The notes: generated by a model not told the origin, from the sequence alone. 64,000 bases of DNA from APNM01 sp040361335 (GCF_040361335.1 NZ_APNM01000008.1:121766-185765), one strand, 5' to 3'; counted from the first letter of the stretch, positions 8,367 through 17,782 are shown. Made by a program: numbers and translations.

Positions 8367-8858
8367 TCAGCGCAGCCCGGCCTCGATCGAGTCCAACAGG
8401 CCGCGGCACGCCGCTTCGACGAGATCGAGCACGTGCTCGAAGCCGTCGTCGCCGCCGTAGTACGGATCCGGCACCTCCTCGACACCCGCCTCTGCGGCGT
8501 ATGAGAGCAACAGCCGCGGATGCGGGCCCCGGCCCGCCGCCGCGCGCAGACGCTGCAACGCCGCGAGATTGGGCCGGTCCATGGCCAGGACATGGTGGAA
8601 ACGCTCGAAATCGGCGGCTTCCACCCGCCGCGCGCGCAACCCCGAGATGTCGACGCCCCGGGCCGCCGCCGCCTCACGGGCACGGGTGTCCGGCGGCCTG
8701 CCCAGGTGATAGCCGTGCGTGCCGGCGGAATCGATCGCCAGGCGATCATCCAGGCCCCGCTCCGCCGCCAGCCGGCGGAACACGCCCTCCGCCGTCGGCG
8801 ACCGGCAGATATTGCCCATGCAAACAAAGAGGACCGAAGTCTCCGAAGCGTCCGTCAT
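8367..8858 (-). CDS. ptpA: Low-molecular-weight protein-tyrosine phosphatase
   Basis: A 163-residue LMW-PTP, predicted to remove phosphate from tyrosine residues of proteins, often regulators or polysaccharide kinases. The P-loop VLFVCMGNICRSPTAEG has the C-x5-R-S active site, and VPDPYYGGDDGF carries the general-acid Asp. I chose the ATG at 8858 because AAGGA lies six bases upstream; an ATG two codons earlier would abut that site. In Pseudomonas the homologue sits between kdsB and murB next to rne; murB is missing here. No polysaccharide kinase is seen nearby, so the target is unknown. Confidence 0.9.
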   Translation of the reverse strand: MTDASETSVLFVCMGNICRSPTAEGVFRRLAAERGLDDRLAIDSAGTHGYHLGRPPDTRAREAAAARGVDISGLRARRVEAADFERFHHVLAMDRPNLAALQRLRAAAGRGPHPRLLLSYAAEAGVEEVPDPYYGGDDGFEHVLDLVEAACRGLLDSIEAGLR

Positions 8859-8874
8859 CGCCATTCCTTTTCGA

Positions 8875-8955
8875 CTATCCACGGACTACATTTATATTCA
8901 GATAGTTATTCGGTTTTTTTAAAGTCATCCGCGAAATCCGCGCAATCTGTGGATC
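8875..8955. repeat. Solitary degenerate CAGATTACGC-family element
   Basis: The right arm at 8923-8955 is, on the minus strand, GGATCCACAGATT followed by GCGCGGATT and TCGCGGATGA: three words of the same kind as in the tandem array at 2480-3205. The left arm (TATCCACGGACTAC) is decayed. It lies downstream of the kdsB stop codon and upstream of ptpA, in the only wide gap of that operon, and includes a run of seven T. Confidence 0.65.
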
Positions 8956-8991
8956 CATAAAGCCGGTCTCGATGATCCCCCCATCCGCGGA

Positions 8992-9738
8992 TCATCCGCG
9001 CCGCAGCAGGGCCGCCACCGCCGCCAGGTCCTCCTCGGTGTCCACGCCCGGCCCCGGCAGGGCCGCGGCCTCGACCACATGGATGCGCATGCCCAGGGCC
9101 AAAGCCCGCAGTTGCTCCAGGGACTCGCAACGCTCCAGGGCCGCCGGCGGCGCCGCCGCGAAACGTTTCAGGGCCGCGGCCCGGTAGGCGTAGATGCCCA
9201 GGTGGCGCCAGGCACCGCCGGCCGGTAGGCCGTTCCCCCCGCCGCGCTGGTGCGGAATCGGCGCCCGGCTGAAGTACAGGGCGTCGCCGGCGTCGTCGCG
9301 TACCACCTTGACCACATTGGGGTCGCGATAATCGGCGAGCTCCTCGATCGGCGTGCAGGCCGTGGCGATATCGGCCCCGGGCCGGGCGATCAGGGCCTCC
9401 GCCACCTGCCGTATCAGGGCACCCGGCATCAGCGGCTCGTCGCCCTGCAGATTCACGATCGCGAGATCGTCCGGCCAGGCCTCGCGCGCCGCCAGCTCGG
9501 CGATGCGGTCGCTCCCTGAAGCGCACGCCGCGCTGGTGCGCGCCGTGCGCGCCCCGAACCCGACGGCGGCGGCCTCGATGCGATCGTCATCGGTAGCGAC
9601 CCAGACCTCGTCGGCGCCCGACTCCAGCGCCCGGCGGTGGACATGGGCCAGCAACGGCTCACCCGCGATCTCGCGCAGAACCTTGCCCGGCAGCCGGGTC
9701 GCGCCGTAGCGGGCGGGAATGGCGACGACGAAGCTCAC
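8992..9738 (-). CDS. kdsB: 3-deoxy-manno-octulosonate cytidylyltransferase (CMP-KDO synthetase)
   Basis: A 248-residue enzyme activating KDO with CTP for lipopolysaccharide inner-core synthesis. It begins (GTG)SFVVAIPARYGATRLPGK, the nucleotide-binding signature of KdsB, and has IVNLQGDEPLM and the DxNVVKVV segment (YRDPNVVKVV). The GTG start at 9738 overlaps the lpxK stop (GTGA) and has GGAGGA six bases upstream, so translation is coupled. Length is normal for the family. Confidence 0.95.
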   Translation of the reverse strand: MSFVVAIPARYGATRLPGKVLREIAGEPLLAHVHRRALESGADEVWVATDDDRIEAAAVGFGARTARTSAACASGSDRIAELAAREAWPDDLAIVNLQGDEPLMPGALIRQVAEALIARPGADIATACTPIEELADYRDPNVVKVVRDDAGDALYFSRAPIPHQRGGGNGLPAGGAWRHLGIYAYRAAALKRFAAAPPAALERCESLEQLRALALGMRIHVVEAAALPGPGVDTEEDLAAVAALLRRG

Positions 9739-10730
9739 GAGCGTTCCTCCAGCAGTCGGTCCAGCAGTGCATCCAGTCGGGCGCGGGCCTCCGTGCGCAG
9801 GTGCGCGGTCACCGGTACGTACCAGTGCCGGGCATCGGCGAACGCGCCGCACTTGACGGCATCCTTCTCGGTCATCAGCACCGGCCGGTCGTCCGCGAAG
9901 CGTATGTCGCCGGGCCGAAAGGCATGATGATCCGGGAACGGGTGCGGTGTCACCGTCAGGCCGGCGGCCTGCAGCGTGGCGAAGAAACGCCCCGGATCGC
10001 CGATCCCCGCCACGGCATGGACCCGCCGGCCCGCGAACGCGGCCAGCGGCCGCGCCTCGCCGGGGCCGGCGACGGGCCGCGCCGGCTCGGGCTGCAATGC
10101 CACGTCCTCGCCGGCCCCCTGGCGCAGCGAGAGATCGACATCGAGCAGGCGCGACAAGGGTTCCCGCAAGGGACCCGCCGGCAGCAGACGGCCGTTGCCG
10201 TAGCCCCGGGCCGCGTCCACCACGGCGATCTCGGCGTCGCGGGCGAGCGCGTAGTGCTGGAGGCCGTCGTCGCAGACGATGACGTCCGCGCCCGCCGCGA
10301 CCAGCAGTGCCGCCGCCTCCGCGCGGCGCGGCGCCACCGCGACCGGGCAACCGGTGCGACGCGCCAGCAGCACCGGCTCGTCGCCGAACTCCCGCGGATC
10401 GCTGCCCGCCTCGACCCGCCGCGGCCGGCGCACGCGCCGTCCGCCGTACCCGCGCATCGCCAACCCCGGCCGCAGGCCACGCTCGCGCAAGCGCAGGGTG
10501 ACGGCGGCCGCCAGCGGCGTCTTGCCGGTGCCGCCGACGGTGATATTGCCGATCACCAGGACGGGCACGCCCACGCGCGCCGCACGCAACCAGCCCCGCC
10601 GGTAGGCCAGGCGTCGCAACCGCACGACACCGCCGTAGAGCCAGGCAAGCGGCAACAGGAACGCGGTCCAGGCGGCACCCCGATACCAACCCCGGGTGAA
10701 CGCTTCCCGCCAGTCCGCTCGGCGGCTCAT
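9735..10730 (-). CDS. lpxK: Tetraacyldisaccharide 4'-kinase LpxK
   Basis: A 331-residue inner-membrane-associated kinase adding the 4' phosphate to form lipid IVA. An N-terminal hydrophobic segment (about residues 19-36) precedes the Walker A motif VIGNITVGGTGKTP, and the DDGLQH motif characteristic of LpxK is present (IVCDDGLQHY). Its start overlaps the msbA stop by four bases (ATGA), and it overlaps kdsB downstream. The small ycaR gene often found between lpxK and kdsB is absent. Confidence 0.95.
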   Translation of the reverse strand: MSRRADWREAFTRGWYRGAAWTAFLLPLAWLYGGVVRLRRLAYRRGWLRAARVGVPVLVIGNITVGGTGKTPLAAAVTLRLRERGLRPGLAMRGYGGRRVRRPRRVEAGSDPREFGDEPVLLARRTGCPVAVAPRRAEAAALLVAAGADVIVCDDGLQHYALARDAEIAVVDAARGYGNGRLLPAGPLREPLSRLLDVDLSLRQGAGEDVALQPEPARPVAGPGEARPLAAFAGRRVHAVAGIGDPGRFFATLQAAGLTVTPHPFPDHHAFRPGDIRFADDRPVLMTEKDAVKCGAFADARHWYVPVTAHLRTEARARLDALLDRLLEERS

Positions 10731-12490
10731 TCCGGCCGCGCGAACTGCATGTCGTGCAGGGCGCGGTAATGGCCGCCGGCGTCCATGAGCTCGCGGTGAC
10801 GGCCCTGCTCCACCACTTCGCCGTCGTGCATGACGACGATGTTGTCGGCGTCCTGGATGGTGGACAGGCGGTGCGCGATCACCAGCGTGGTGCGGTCGCG
10901 CATGAGATTCTCCAGCCCCTTCTGGATCGCCTTCTCGGACTCCGTATCGAGCGCCGAGGTGGCCTCGTCCAGGATCAGGATGGGCGCGTTCTTGAGCAGG
11001 GCGCGCGCGATCGCCAGACGTTGACGCTGGCCGCCCGAGAGCATGATGCCGTTCTGCCCCACCAGGGTGTCGTAGCCCTGCGGCAGACGCTCGATGAAAT
11101 CCGCGGCATAGGCGCGGTACGCGGCGGCCTCGACCTCGGCCCGATCCGCCGGCCGCAGGCTGCCGTAGGCGATGTTGCGCGCCACCGTGTCGTTGAACAG
11201 CACGACATTCTGATCCACCAGGCTGATCTGATCGCGCAGGTTGCGCAGCGGATACTCGCGCACATCGTGGCCGTCGATCAGGATCGCGCCGCGGGTGGGA
11301 TCGTAGAACCGCGGCAACAGCGACAGCAACGTGCTCTTGCCGCTGCCCGAGCGGCCGACGAAAGCGACGGTCTGCCCCGGCGAGACGCTGATGTTCACGT
11401 CCCGGAGCACGTCGCGTTCGGTACGCGGATAGCGGAACCAGAGATCACGTACCTCGATGCGTCCCTCGGCCCGCGTCAGCGGACGCCGCCCCCCGGTATC
11501 CTCGCCGGGCTCGTCGAGCAGCTCGAAGATCGCGCCCGCCGCGGCCACGCCGCTCTGGATGGTGGCGTTGACCTGCGTCAGCCGCTTGATCGGCCCCATC
11601 AGCCCGAGCATGGCGCCGAAGAAGGCCGCCAGGTCGCCCGGCGACATGATGCCGCCGCCGGTGTCGCGCACCGCCAGCCACACCACGCCGGCGACCGCGA
11701 TCGCGGCGATGAGCTGGATCACCGGCACGCTGGCCGCGCGCGTCGTGGCCATGCGCATGGACATGCGCCGGTTGCGCTCGTTGGCGGCGTCGAAGTTGGA
11801 CTGCTCGTATTCCTCGCCGCCGAAGACCTTCACCACGCGGTGGCCGGTGAGCACTTCCTCGCTGATGTGCGTGAGATCACCCATGGACTGCTGGATACGA
11901 CTGCTATAGCGGCGGAAGCGCTTGGACACCAGGTTCATGATGCCGGCGATCGGCGGCCCCACGACCAGCGTGAGCAAGGCCAGCGACCAATTGATGTAGA
12001 ACATCAGCCCGACGAAACCGATCACCCGGAAGCCGTCCTGGACCACGATCGTGATGGCACTGGTGGCGGCACCCGAAATCTGGCTGGTGTAGTAGGTCAG
12101 CTTGGCGGTGATCTTGCCCGACGAGTTGGCGTCGAAATAGGCCGTGGGCAGGCGCAGATACTGCCCGAACACATCCGCGCGCACGTCGTGCACGACCCGG
12201 TTGGCGACCCAGGCCATGCCGTACTGCGACAGGAAGCCGGCACAGCCGCGCAGGAGGAACAATCCCAGCATGAATACCGGGATCCAGCGGATCATCCAGG
12301 GGTCGCGCTCGACCACGCTGCCGTCGAGCAGCGGCTTGAGGATGTAGACCAGGCCCGTGTCCGCGCCCGCGTACGCCGCCATGCCCAGGCCGGCCACGGC
12401 CAGCCAGCGCCAGTAGCGGGCCGTGTAGCGCAGCAACCGCGGATAGATCTCGCCGATCGGCATATCGGTCACCGAACGATTCTGCGTCAT
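10727..12490 (-). CDS. msbA: Lipid A export ATP-binding/permease protein MsbA
   Basis: A 587-residue half-transporter that flips lipid A core across the inner membrane. An N-terminal six-helix exporter domain covers about residues 25-325 and the nucleotide-binding domain follows: Walker A FVGRSGSGKST, signature LSGGQRQRLAIARA, Walker B ILILDEATSALD, and the H-loop VIAHRLST. It overlaps exbD upstream and lpxK downstream by four bases each (ATGA), so the lipid A genes form one translational chain. Confidence 0.95.
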   Translation of the reverse strand: MTQNRSVTDMPIGEIYPRLLRYTARYWRWLAVAGLGMAAYAGADTGLVYILKPLLDGSVVERDPWMIRWIPVFMLGLFLLRGCAGFLSQYGMAWVANRVVHDVRADVFGQYLRLPTAYFDANSSGKITAKLTYYTSQISGAATSAITIVVQDGFRVIGFVGLMFYINWSLALLTLVVGPPIAGIMNLVSKRFRRYSSRIQQSMGDLTHISEEVLTGHRVVKVFGGEEYEQSNFDAANERNRRMSMRMATTRAASVPVIQLIAAIAVAGVVWLAVRDTGGGIMSPGDLAAFFGAMLGLMGPIKRLTQVNATIQSGVAAAGAIFELLDEPGEDTGGRRPLTRAEGRIEVRDLWFRYPRTERDVLRDVNISVSPGQTVAFVGRSGSGKSTLLSLLPRFYDPTRGAILIDGHDVREYPLRNLRDQISLVDQNVVLFNDTVARNIAYGSLRPADRAEVEAAAYRAYAADFIERLPQGYDTLVGQNGIMLSGGQRQRLAIARALLKNAPILILDEATSALDTESEKAIQKGLENLMRDRTTLVIAHRLSTIQDADNIVVMHDGEVVEQGRHRELMDAGGHYRALHDMQFARPE

Positions 12491-12906
12491 CGTCCCTCCT
12501 CCGCCGGACGGGTCACGATCTCCACACGGGCCAGGCCCAGGGCCGCGGCCGCGTCCATCACCGATACCACGGCCTGGTGGCTGGCACGACCGTCGGCCCG
12601 GATGCGCACGCCCCGGCCGGCATCATCGCCGGCGCGCGCCGACAGCCGCGCCCGCAGCGCGGCCGGCTCCGACCGCACCGGCTCGCCGTCCACGTAGATT
12701 CGGTCGGCGGCATCGATCGAGACATCCAACGGCCGGCCCTCGGTCTCGGCGGGGGTAGCCGCGGCCTCGGGCAGGCGCAACTGCAGACCGGCGTGGGGCA
12801 CGAAGGTCGTGGTCACCATGAAGAAGATCAGCAACAGGAAGACGACGTCGATCAGCGACGTCAGGTTGAGCTGGGGATCCTCGCTGCGCGAGCGCGGCAG
12901 TCTCAT
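12487..12906 (-). CDS. exbD: ExbD/TolR-family biopolymer transport protein
   Basis: A 139-residue single-span protein of the ExbD/TolR family that couples proton flow through ExbB/TolQ to outer-membrane work. The family signature LNLTSLIDVVFLLLIFFMVT (residues about 14-33) contains the essential membrane Asp. The C-terminal periplasmic domain ends with a motif for interaction with peptidoglycan or partner proteins. The ATG at 12906 overlaps the exbB stop (ATGA). Without a TonB or TolA gene nearby the partner is unclear; in Pseudomonas this pair is called exbB2/exbD2 or tolQ/R-like. Confidence 0.9.
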   Translation of the reverse strand: MRLPRSRSEDPQLNLTSLIDVVFLLLIFFMVTTTFVPHAGLQLRLPEAAATPAETEGRPLDVSIDAADRIYVDGEPVRSEPAALRARLSARAGDDAGRGVRIRADGRASHQAVVSVMDAAAALGLARVEIVTRPAEEGR

Positions 12907-13517
12907 CCGGCGGCCCCGCTCCGCTCCTGGGTTTCCATCAGACGCACGGCCTCGGCCTCCATGGCCACCACCAACTCGTCGACGCGGCCGCGCAGATAGC
13001 GATAGAGGATCAGGGCCGGGATCGCCACGCACAGACCCGCCGCCGTGGTCAGCAGGGCCTCCGAGATGCCGCCGGCCAGGGCGCGTGCGTCACCCACGCC
13101 GGTGGCGGTGATCGCGGCGAACACCTTGATCATCCCGATCACCGTGCCCAGCAGGCCCAGCAGCGGCGTCACCGCGGCGATCGTGCCCAGGGTATTGAGA
13201 TAGCGTTCCAGCTCGTGCAGCACCTGGCGCCCGGCTTCCTCGACGCGTTCCCGGACCACGGCGCGACCCTCGCCCCGGCTGGCCAGCCCCGCCGCCAGGA
13301 TGCGCCCCAGCGGACTGTCCGCGCGCAGGGCCGCCAGGTCGCGCTCGGCGATGGCCGGCGCCGCCGCCAGTTCCGGCACCCGCCGGCTCAGGCGTGCCGG
13401 CGTCACCACCGCCGCCCGGAGGGCCCATAGCCGCTCCAGCACGATCGCCAGCGCCAGCACCGAGCACAGCAGTATCGGCAGCATCACCCAGCCGCCGGCC
13501 GCCACAAGTTCCCACAT
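12903..13517 (-). CDS. exbB: ExbB/TolQ-family proton channel protein
   Basis: A 204-residue MotA/TolQ/ExbB protein with three membrane spans: near the N terminus (GGWVMLPILLCSVLALAIVL), in the middle (TPLLGLLGTVIGMIKVF) and after it (EALLTTAAGLCVAIPALIL). The conserved GLLGTVxGM segment is present. The ATG at 13517 has GAGG five bases upstream; the reading frame stays open further upstream through the comEC gene, but that is a shadow. It pairs with exbD, translationally coupled. Confidence 0.9.
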   Translation of the reverse strand: MWELVAAGGWVMLPILLCSVLALAIVLERLWALRAAVVTPARLSRRVPELAAAPAIAERDLAALRADSPLGRILAAGLASRGEGRAVVRERVEEAGRQVLHELERYLNTLGTIAAVTPLLGLLGTVIGMIKVFAAITATGVGDARALAGGISEALLTTAAGLCVAIPALILYRYLRGRVDELVVAMEAEAVRLMETQERSGAAG

Positions 13518-13606
13518 AGGCCTCGCCCACTCGGCAAAGCCACGCATGATAGAGGCCGGCGCGGCTGTCAGCCAGTGCATGCGTCGCGCATACCCCGCCG
13601 GCCGGA

Positions 13607-15889
13607 TCAGGGACCGGGCGCGGCGCGCCAGAAACGCGCCGCCTGCGCGCGCCAGGCCCGGGGCGCGGCGACGCCGTCGACCGGATCGACGTCCACCCGC
13701 AGCGCCCCCTGCGCGCCGGTCACCCGCACCTCGGCACCGGCCTCGCGCAGCCGCTGCCGGACCGCGGCCGCGGGGAACCCCCAGCGATTGCGCCAACCCG
13801 CCGGCACCAGGGCGTAATCGGGCGCGACCGCGGCCAGGAACGGCGCGCTGGAGCTGCTGGCGCTGCCGTGGTGCGCCACCACCAGCACCGCCGCGCGCAA
13901 GGATTCGCCGTGCGCGGCCAGCAGACGGCGCTCGGCGGGCGCCTCGATGTCCCCGGTGAGCAGGACCCGGCCGCCGGGCCCGGTCACCGACAGCACGCAG
14001 GAAGCGTCGTTGCCCCGCCAGTCGCCGGGTCCGGGATGCAGCACCCGGAACTCGACGCCGTCCCAGGTCCAGCGCCGCCCGTCGCGGCACGGCGCCGCCT
14101 GGTCCACACCCAGGGTGGCGGCCACCGGCAACGCCGCCCGGACGGCCGCGACCCCGCCGCGGTGATCGATATCCCCGTGACTCAGCACCAGCCTGTCCAG
14201 GCGGCGGACACCTTGCGACCGGAGATACGGCACCACGATCGCCGCGCCCGTGTCGAAGCCCGTGCGATAGCGCGGTCCGGCATCGAACAGCAGCGTGTGC
14301 TCCGCCGTGCGCACCACCGCCGCCAGTCCCTGCCCCACGTCCAGCAGCGTCAGCCGGAACCCGCCGTGTGCGGGCGCGGGCGGACCGAGCAGGAGCGGCA
14401 GCAGACCCAGGACCCCGAGCCAGCGGCCGGGCACGCCGCGCGGCGCCAGCAGCCAGGCCGCGCCGGCGAGCGCGACGACCAGCGCGGGCAACCCCGGCGT
14501 CGGCAGCACGAGATAGGCGCCCGGGACATCCGCCAGCGCGGCCAGCAGCCGCCAGCCGGCATCCAGAACCACCGCCAACGCGGCCAGCAACGGGCCCGCC
14601 AGGGCCGGTAACGCGAGCGCCGCGAGCACCGTCAGCAGGACCGCCGGGACCAACACCGCGAAGGCCGGGATCAACACGGCGTTGGCCACCGCGCCCGCCA
14701 GCGAGGCCTCCCCGAACCAGTAGAGCGTGAGCGGCAGCAGGGCCAGCGCCAGCGCCGGTTGCAGCCGGAGCCAGAAAGCCGGTCCGGGACGGCCGCGTCC
14801 CCCCGCCAGGTACAGCAGCCAGGCGACCGCGCCGAACGACAACCAGAAACCGGGCGCCAGCACCGCGAACGGGTCCGCGGCGAGGACCGCCAGGGCGGCC
14901 ACCGCGAGCAGGCGCGAGGGGGCGGTGCGCCGCCGCAAGAGCACGGCCGCGAGTACCGCCAGGGTCATGATCAGCGCCCGGCGCGCCGGCAGGTCGAAGC
15001 CGGACAGCAACGCATAGCCGGTGGCCGCCAGGGCCGCGGCGGCCGCGGCCACCGTCAATGCGGCCGGACGCGGCCGCGGATACAGCCACGGCACGGCCCG
15101 GCGCAGGCCCAGGAAGACGGCCGCGGCGATCAGGCCCACGTGCAGGCCCGATATCGCGAACAGGTGCGTCGTGCCGGTCCGGCGCAGGACACGCCACTGG
15201 TCGTCCGTTATATCGCCGCGCTCGCCCAGGCTCAGGGCCTGGACCAGGCCGGTCACGGGATCGCCGTCGAGCGCCGCCGCGATACGGCCGGCGGCGGCAT
15301 GCCGCCAACGGGCCAGCGGTGCCGTCGCGTCGTCGGCGCAACGCTCGGCCTCGCGCACGTAGCCCGTGGCGCCGATGCGCTCGCGCCAAAGCCAGGCCTC
15401 GTAGTCGAAGCCGCCGGGATTGAGGGAGCCGCGCGGCGCGCTCAGACGCAGCCGTAGGCGCCAGCAGTCACCCGGCGCCAGCGCCGGCGGGCGGTCGTAC
15501 CAGGACACGCGGACGTACCGCGGACGCGCGCCGGTCTCGAAACGGAAACGGGTCCGGAATTCGTCGACCTCGGGCAAACCGGCCACGTGGCCCGTAAACC
15601 AGCGTTCCTGGCCATGCGCCGTCGCCGGCAGACGCTGCGAATGCAGCCACGACCCCAGGAGAACGGCGTACGCGAAGGCCAGCGCCGCGACGGCGGCCAG
15701 CGTGCGGCCGGGAAAGCGGAACAGACAGAGGAGAAGCGGCGGCAGAAGCCAGGCCGGCGCCGGCAGCGCCGGTAGAGCATGCACCGCCAGTATTCCCGCC
15801 AGGGCCGCCAGGGCCCAGGCGCGGACGTCACGGTCCAGCCGCCCCGCTAGAGGCCGGCGTCGGCCAGGTGGCCGTCCTCCAGGGCCCAT
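13607..15889 (-). CDS. comEC: ComEC/Rec2-family DNA uptake channel protein
   Basis: A 760-residue ComEC protein, the inner-membrane channel for single-stranded DNA in natural transformation. It has an N-terminal membrane segment, the DUF4131/OB-like region (about 90-200), the competence domain with THLFAISGLHVGL and many helices (about 230-510), and a C-terminal metallo-beta-lactamase domain with VLSHGDIDHRGG, LLTGDIEAPAE and VVAHHGSASSSS. All parts are present, so the uptake channel looks intact. The ATG at 15889 overlaps lolD by 43 bases; no in-frame ATG or GTG lies closer to the membrane segment, so the exact start is uncertain. Confidence 0.92.
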   Translation of the reverse strand: MGPGGRPPGRRRPLAGRLDRDVRAWALAALAGILAVHALPALPAPAWLLPPLLLCLFRFPGRTLAAVAALAFAYAVLLGSWLHSQRLPATAHGQERWFTGHVAGLPEVDEFRTRFRFETGARPRYVRVSWYDRPPALAPGDCWRLRLRLSAPRGSLNPGGFDYEAWLWRERIGATGYVREAERCADDATAPLARWRHAAAGRIAAALDGDPVTGLVQALSLGERGDITDDQWRVLRRTGTTHLFAISGLHVGLIAAAVFLGLRRAVPWLYPRPRPAALTVAAAAAALAATGYALLSGFDLPARRALIMTLAVLAAVLLRRRTAPSRLLAVAALAVLAADPFAVLAPGFWLSFGAVAWLLYLAGGRGRPGPAFWLRLQPALALALLPLTLYWFGEASLAGAVANAVLIPAFAVLVPAVLLTVLAALALPALAGPLLAALAVVLDAGWRLLAALADVPGAYLVLPTPGLPALVVALAGAAWLLAPRGVPGRWLGVLGLLPLLLGPPAPAHGGFRLTLLDVGQGLAAVVRTAEHTLLFDAGPRYRTGFDTGAAIVVPYLRSQGVRRLDRLVLSHGDIDHRGGVAAVRAALPVAATLGVDQAAPCRDGRRWTWDGVEFRVLHPGPGDWRGNDASCVLSVTGPGGRVLLTGDIEAPAERRLLAAHGESLRAAVLVVAHHGSASSSSAPFLAAVAPDYALVPAGWRNRWGFPAAAVRQRLREAGAEVRVTGAQGALRVDVDPVDGVAAPRAWRAQAARFWRAAPGP

Positions 15890-16539
15890 ACGCGATCCAT
15901 GCGTCGTGCGAGTTCCGTGTCGTGGGTGACCAGGACCAGGCTGGTGCCGAGTTCCCGGTTCAGCTCAAGCATCAGGTCGAAGACCCCCGTCGCCGTGCGG
16001 TGATCCAGGTTGCCCGTGGGCTCGTCGGCGAGGATGGCGGCCGGCCGCGTCACCAGGGCGCGGGCCACCGCGGCGCGCTGGCGCTCGCCGCCGGAAAGCT
16101 CGGTCGGCTTGTGTCCCAGGCGCTGCCCGAGCCCGACCCGGTCCAGGAGACGGGATGCCGCCGCCAGGGCCGATTGCGTCGGCTCGCGCCGGATCAGCAG
16201 CGGCATCGCCACGTTCTCCAGGGTGGTGAATTCCGGCAGCAGGTGGTGGAACTGGTAGATGAAGCCCAGGGCGACGTTGCGCAGTCGGCCGCGCTCGGCG
16301 TCCGAAAGCTCGCTCATGACCCGCCCCTGGATGCGCACGTCGCCGCCGCTGGGCTGCTCCAGGCCGCCGAGCAGGTGCAGCAGCGTGCTCTTGCCGGAGC
16401 CGGACGCACCCACCACGGCGATGCAGTCGCCGGGGTTCACGTCCAGGTCGACGCCGGCGAGCACGGTCACCGGCTCGCGCACCTCGGTGAAGGTCTTGGT
16501 CAGGCCGCGGCAGGCCACCACCGGCGTCGCGCTAGTCAT
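15847..16539 (-). CDS. lolD: Lipoprotein-releasing ABC transporter ATPase LolD
   Basis: A 230-residue ATPase that powers release of outer-membrane lipoproteins from the inner membrane. Walker A GASGSGKST, signature LSGGERQRAAVARAL, Walker B AAILADEPTGNLD, and the FIYQFHHLLPEFTTLENV segment that distinguishes LolD from other MacB-type ATPases. It overlaps the upstream permease gene by eight bases. It is one of the few genes here whose product must act on the lipoproteins encoded elsewhere in the window. Confidence 0.95.
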   Translation of the reverse strand: MTSATPVVACRGLTKTFTEVREPVTVLAGVDLDVNPGDCIAVVGASGSGKSTLLHLLGGLEQPSGGDVRIQGRVMSELSDAERGRLRNVALGFIYQFHHLLPEFTTLENVAMPLLIRREPTQSALAAASRLLDRVGLGQRLGHKPTELSGGERQRAAVARALVTRPAAILADEPTGNLDHRTATGVFDLMLELNRELGTSLVLVTHDTELARRMDRVWALEDGHLADAGL

Positions 16540-17782
16540 AGCGAAGGGCCTCCGCCGGCTGCACCCGGGCCGCGCGCCAGGCCGGATAGAGCGTGGAGAG
16601 GAAACTCAGGAACAGCGCCAGCGCCGCGATGCGGCCGACGTCCTCGCCGTGCAGCTCGGCCTTGAGCTGACTGATGTAGTACACGTCCGCGGACAACAGG
16701 TCGGTGTTCAGCAGCCGCTCCAGCAGCGGCACGATGTTCTCGATGTTGATCGACAGCAGCACGCCGAGGCCCACGCCGGTCAGGGTGCCGATCACGCCGA
16801 TCAACGATCCCTGGACCATGAAGATCGACATCACCGAGCGCGGGGTCATGCCCAGCGTGCGCAGGATGGCGATATCGCCCTGCTTGTCCGTGACCACCAT
16901 CACCAGCATGGAGACGATGTTGAACGCGGCCACCGCGATGATCAGCGACAGGATGATGAACATCACCGTCTTCTCGGTGGCGATGGCGCGGAAGAAGTTG
17001 GCGTGCTCGCGCGTCCAGTTGGATACGCGCAGCCCGGGGCGCAGGGTCACCTCGAGCTGGCGGGTGACGGCGGGTGCGTCGAACAGATCGGTGAGCTGTA
17101 CCCGCAGGCCGGTGACCCCGTCTCCCAGCCGATAGAGCGTGGCGGCGTCGCGCAGGTGCAGGAACACCAGGCCGCGATCGTACTCGTACATGCCGACCTC
17201 GAATATCCCGGCCACCCGGAAACGCCGGAAACGCGGCAGGATGCCGGCGGGCGTGGTGTTCGCCTGCGGGATCATGAGATCGACCGTGTCGCCGACGCGA
17301 ACGCCCAGCAAGCGCGCCAGCTCCACCCCGATCACGATGCGGTAGGCCCCCGGCGCCAGGTCGTCGAAGGAGCCCGCCACCATGTTCCGGGCCACGTCCG
17401 AGACCTCGGTCTCGAATTCCGGCAGGACGCCCCGCAGCAGGGTGCCGCTGAGATCGCGTCCCGAGCGCAGCATGCCCTCGCCGCGGATATAGGGGGCGGC
17501 GGCCTCGACCGCCGGCGACCGCGCCATGATCTCGTCGCGCACGCCGCGCCAGTCGTCCAGGGCTCCGTCGCCGCCGGAAACGGTCACGTGCGAGGCCATA
17601 CCCAGGATGCGCTCGCGCAGCTCGGTCTCGAAGCCGTTCATCACCGACAGCACCGTGATCAGCAGCATCACCGCGAGCGCGATCCCGCCCATCGAGATCG
17701 CCGAGATGAACGAGATGAAATGATTGCGCCGCTTGGCCCGCGTGTAACGCAGGCCGATGTAGAGTTCCAGGGGTCGCAGCAT
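16532..17782 (-). CDS. Lipoprotein-releasing ABC transporter permease, LolC/E/F type
   Basis: A 416-residue FtsX/MacB-type permease with one N-terminal span (about 25-48), a large periplasmic domain (about 50-265) and three C-terminal spans, ending with WRAARVQPAEALRYD, the family's conserved tail. It opens MLRPLELYIGLRYTRAKRRN with HFISFISAISMGGIALAV, typical of LolC/LolE. E. coli and Pseudomonas carry two such genes around lolD; only one is here, so this may be the hybrid LolF that works as a homodimer with LolD. A second copy elsewhere on the chromosome cannot be excluded. It is the promoter-proximal gene of the 17782-to-8367 minus-strand operon. Confidence 0.88.
   Translation of the reverse strand: MLRPLELYIGLRYTRAKRRNHFISFISAISMGGIALAVMLLITVLSVMNGFETELRERILGMASHVTVSGGDGALDDWRGVRDEIMARSPAVEAAAPYIRGEGMLRSGRDLSGTLLRGVLPEFETEVSDVARNMVAGSFDDLAPGAYRIVIGVELARLLGVRVGDTVDLMIPQANTTPAGILPRFRRFRVAGIFEVGMYEYDRGLVFLHLRDAATLYRLGDGVTGLRVQLTDLFDAPAVTRQLEVTLRPGLRVSNWTREHANFFRAIATEKTVMFIILSLIIAVAAFNIVSMLVMVVTDKQGDIAILRTLGMTPRSVMSIFMVQGSLIGVIGTLTGVGLGVLLSINIENIVPLLERLLNTDLLSADVYYISQLKAELHGEDVGRIAALALFLSFLSTLYPAWRAARVQPAEALRYD

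Noticed and set aside
8880..8960. A terminator with a T run after kdsB
   Set aside because: On the minus strand the run reads as A before the repeat arm, so it is not positioned after a stem in the direction of kdsB transcription.
12903..15389. An 828-codon frame running from exbB upstream through comEC
   Set aside because: Only the last 204 codons resemble ExbB; the rest is an out-of-frame reading of comEC.
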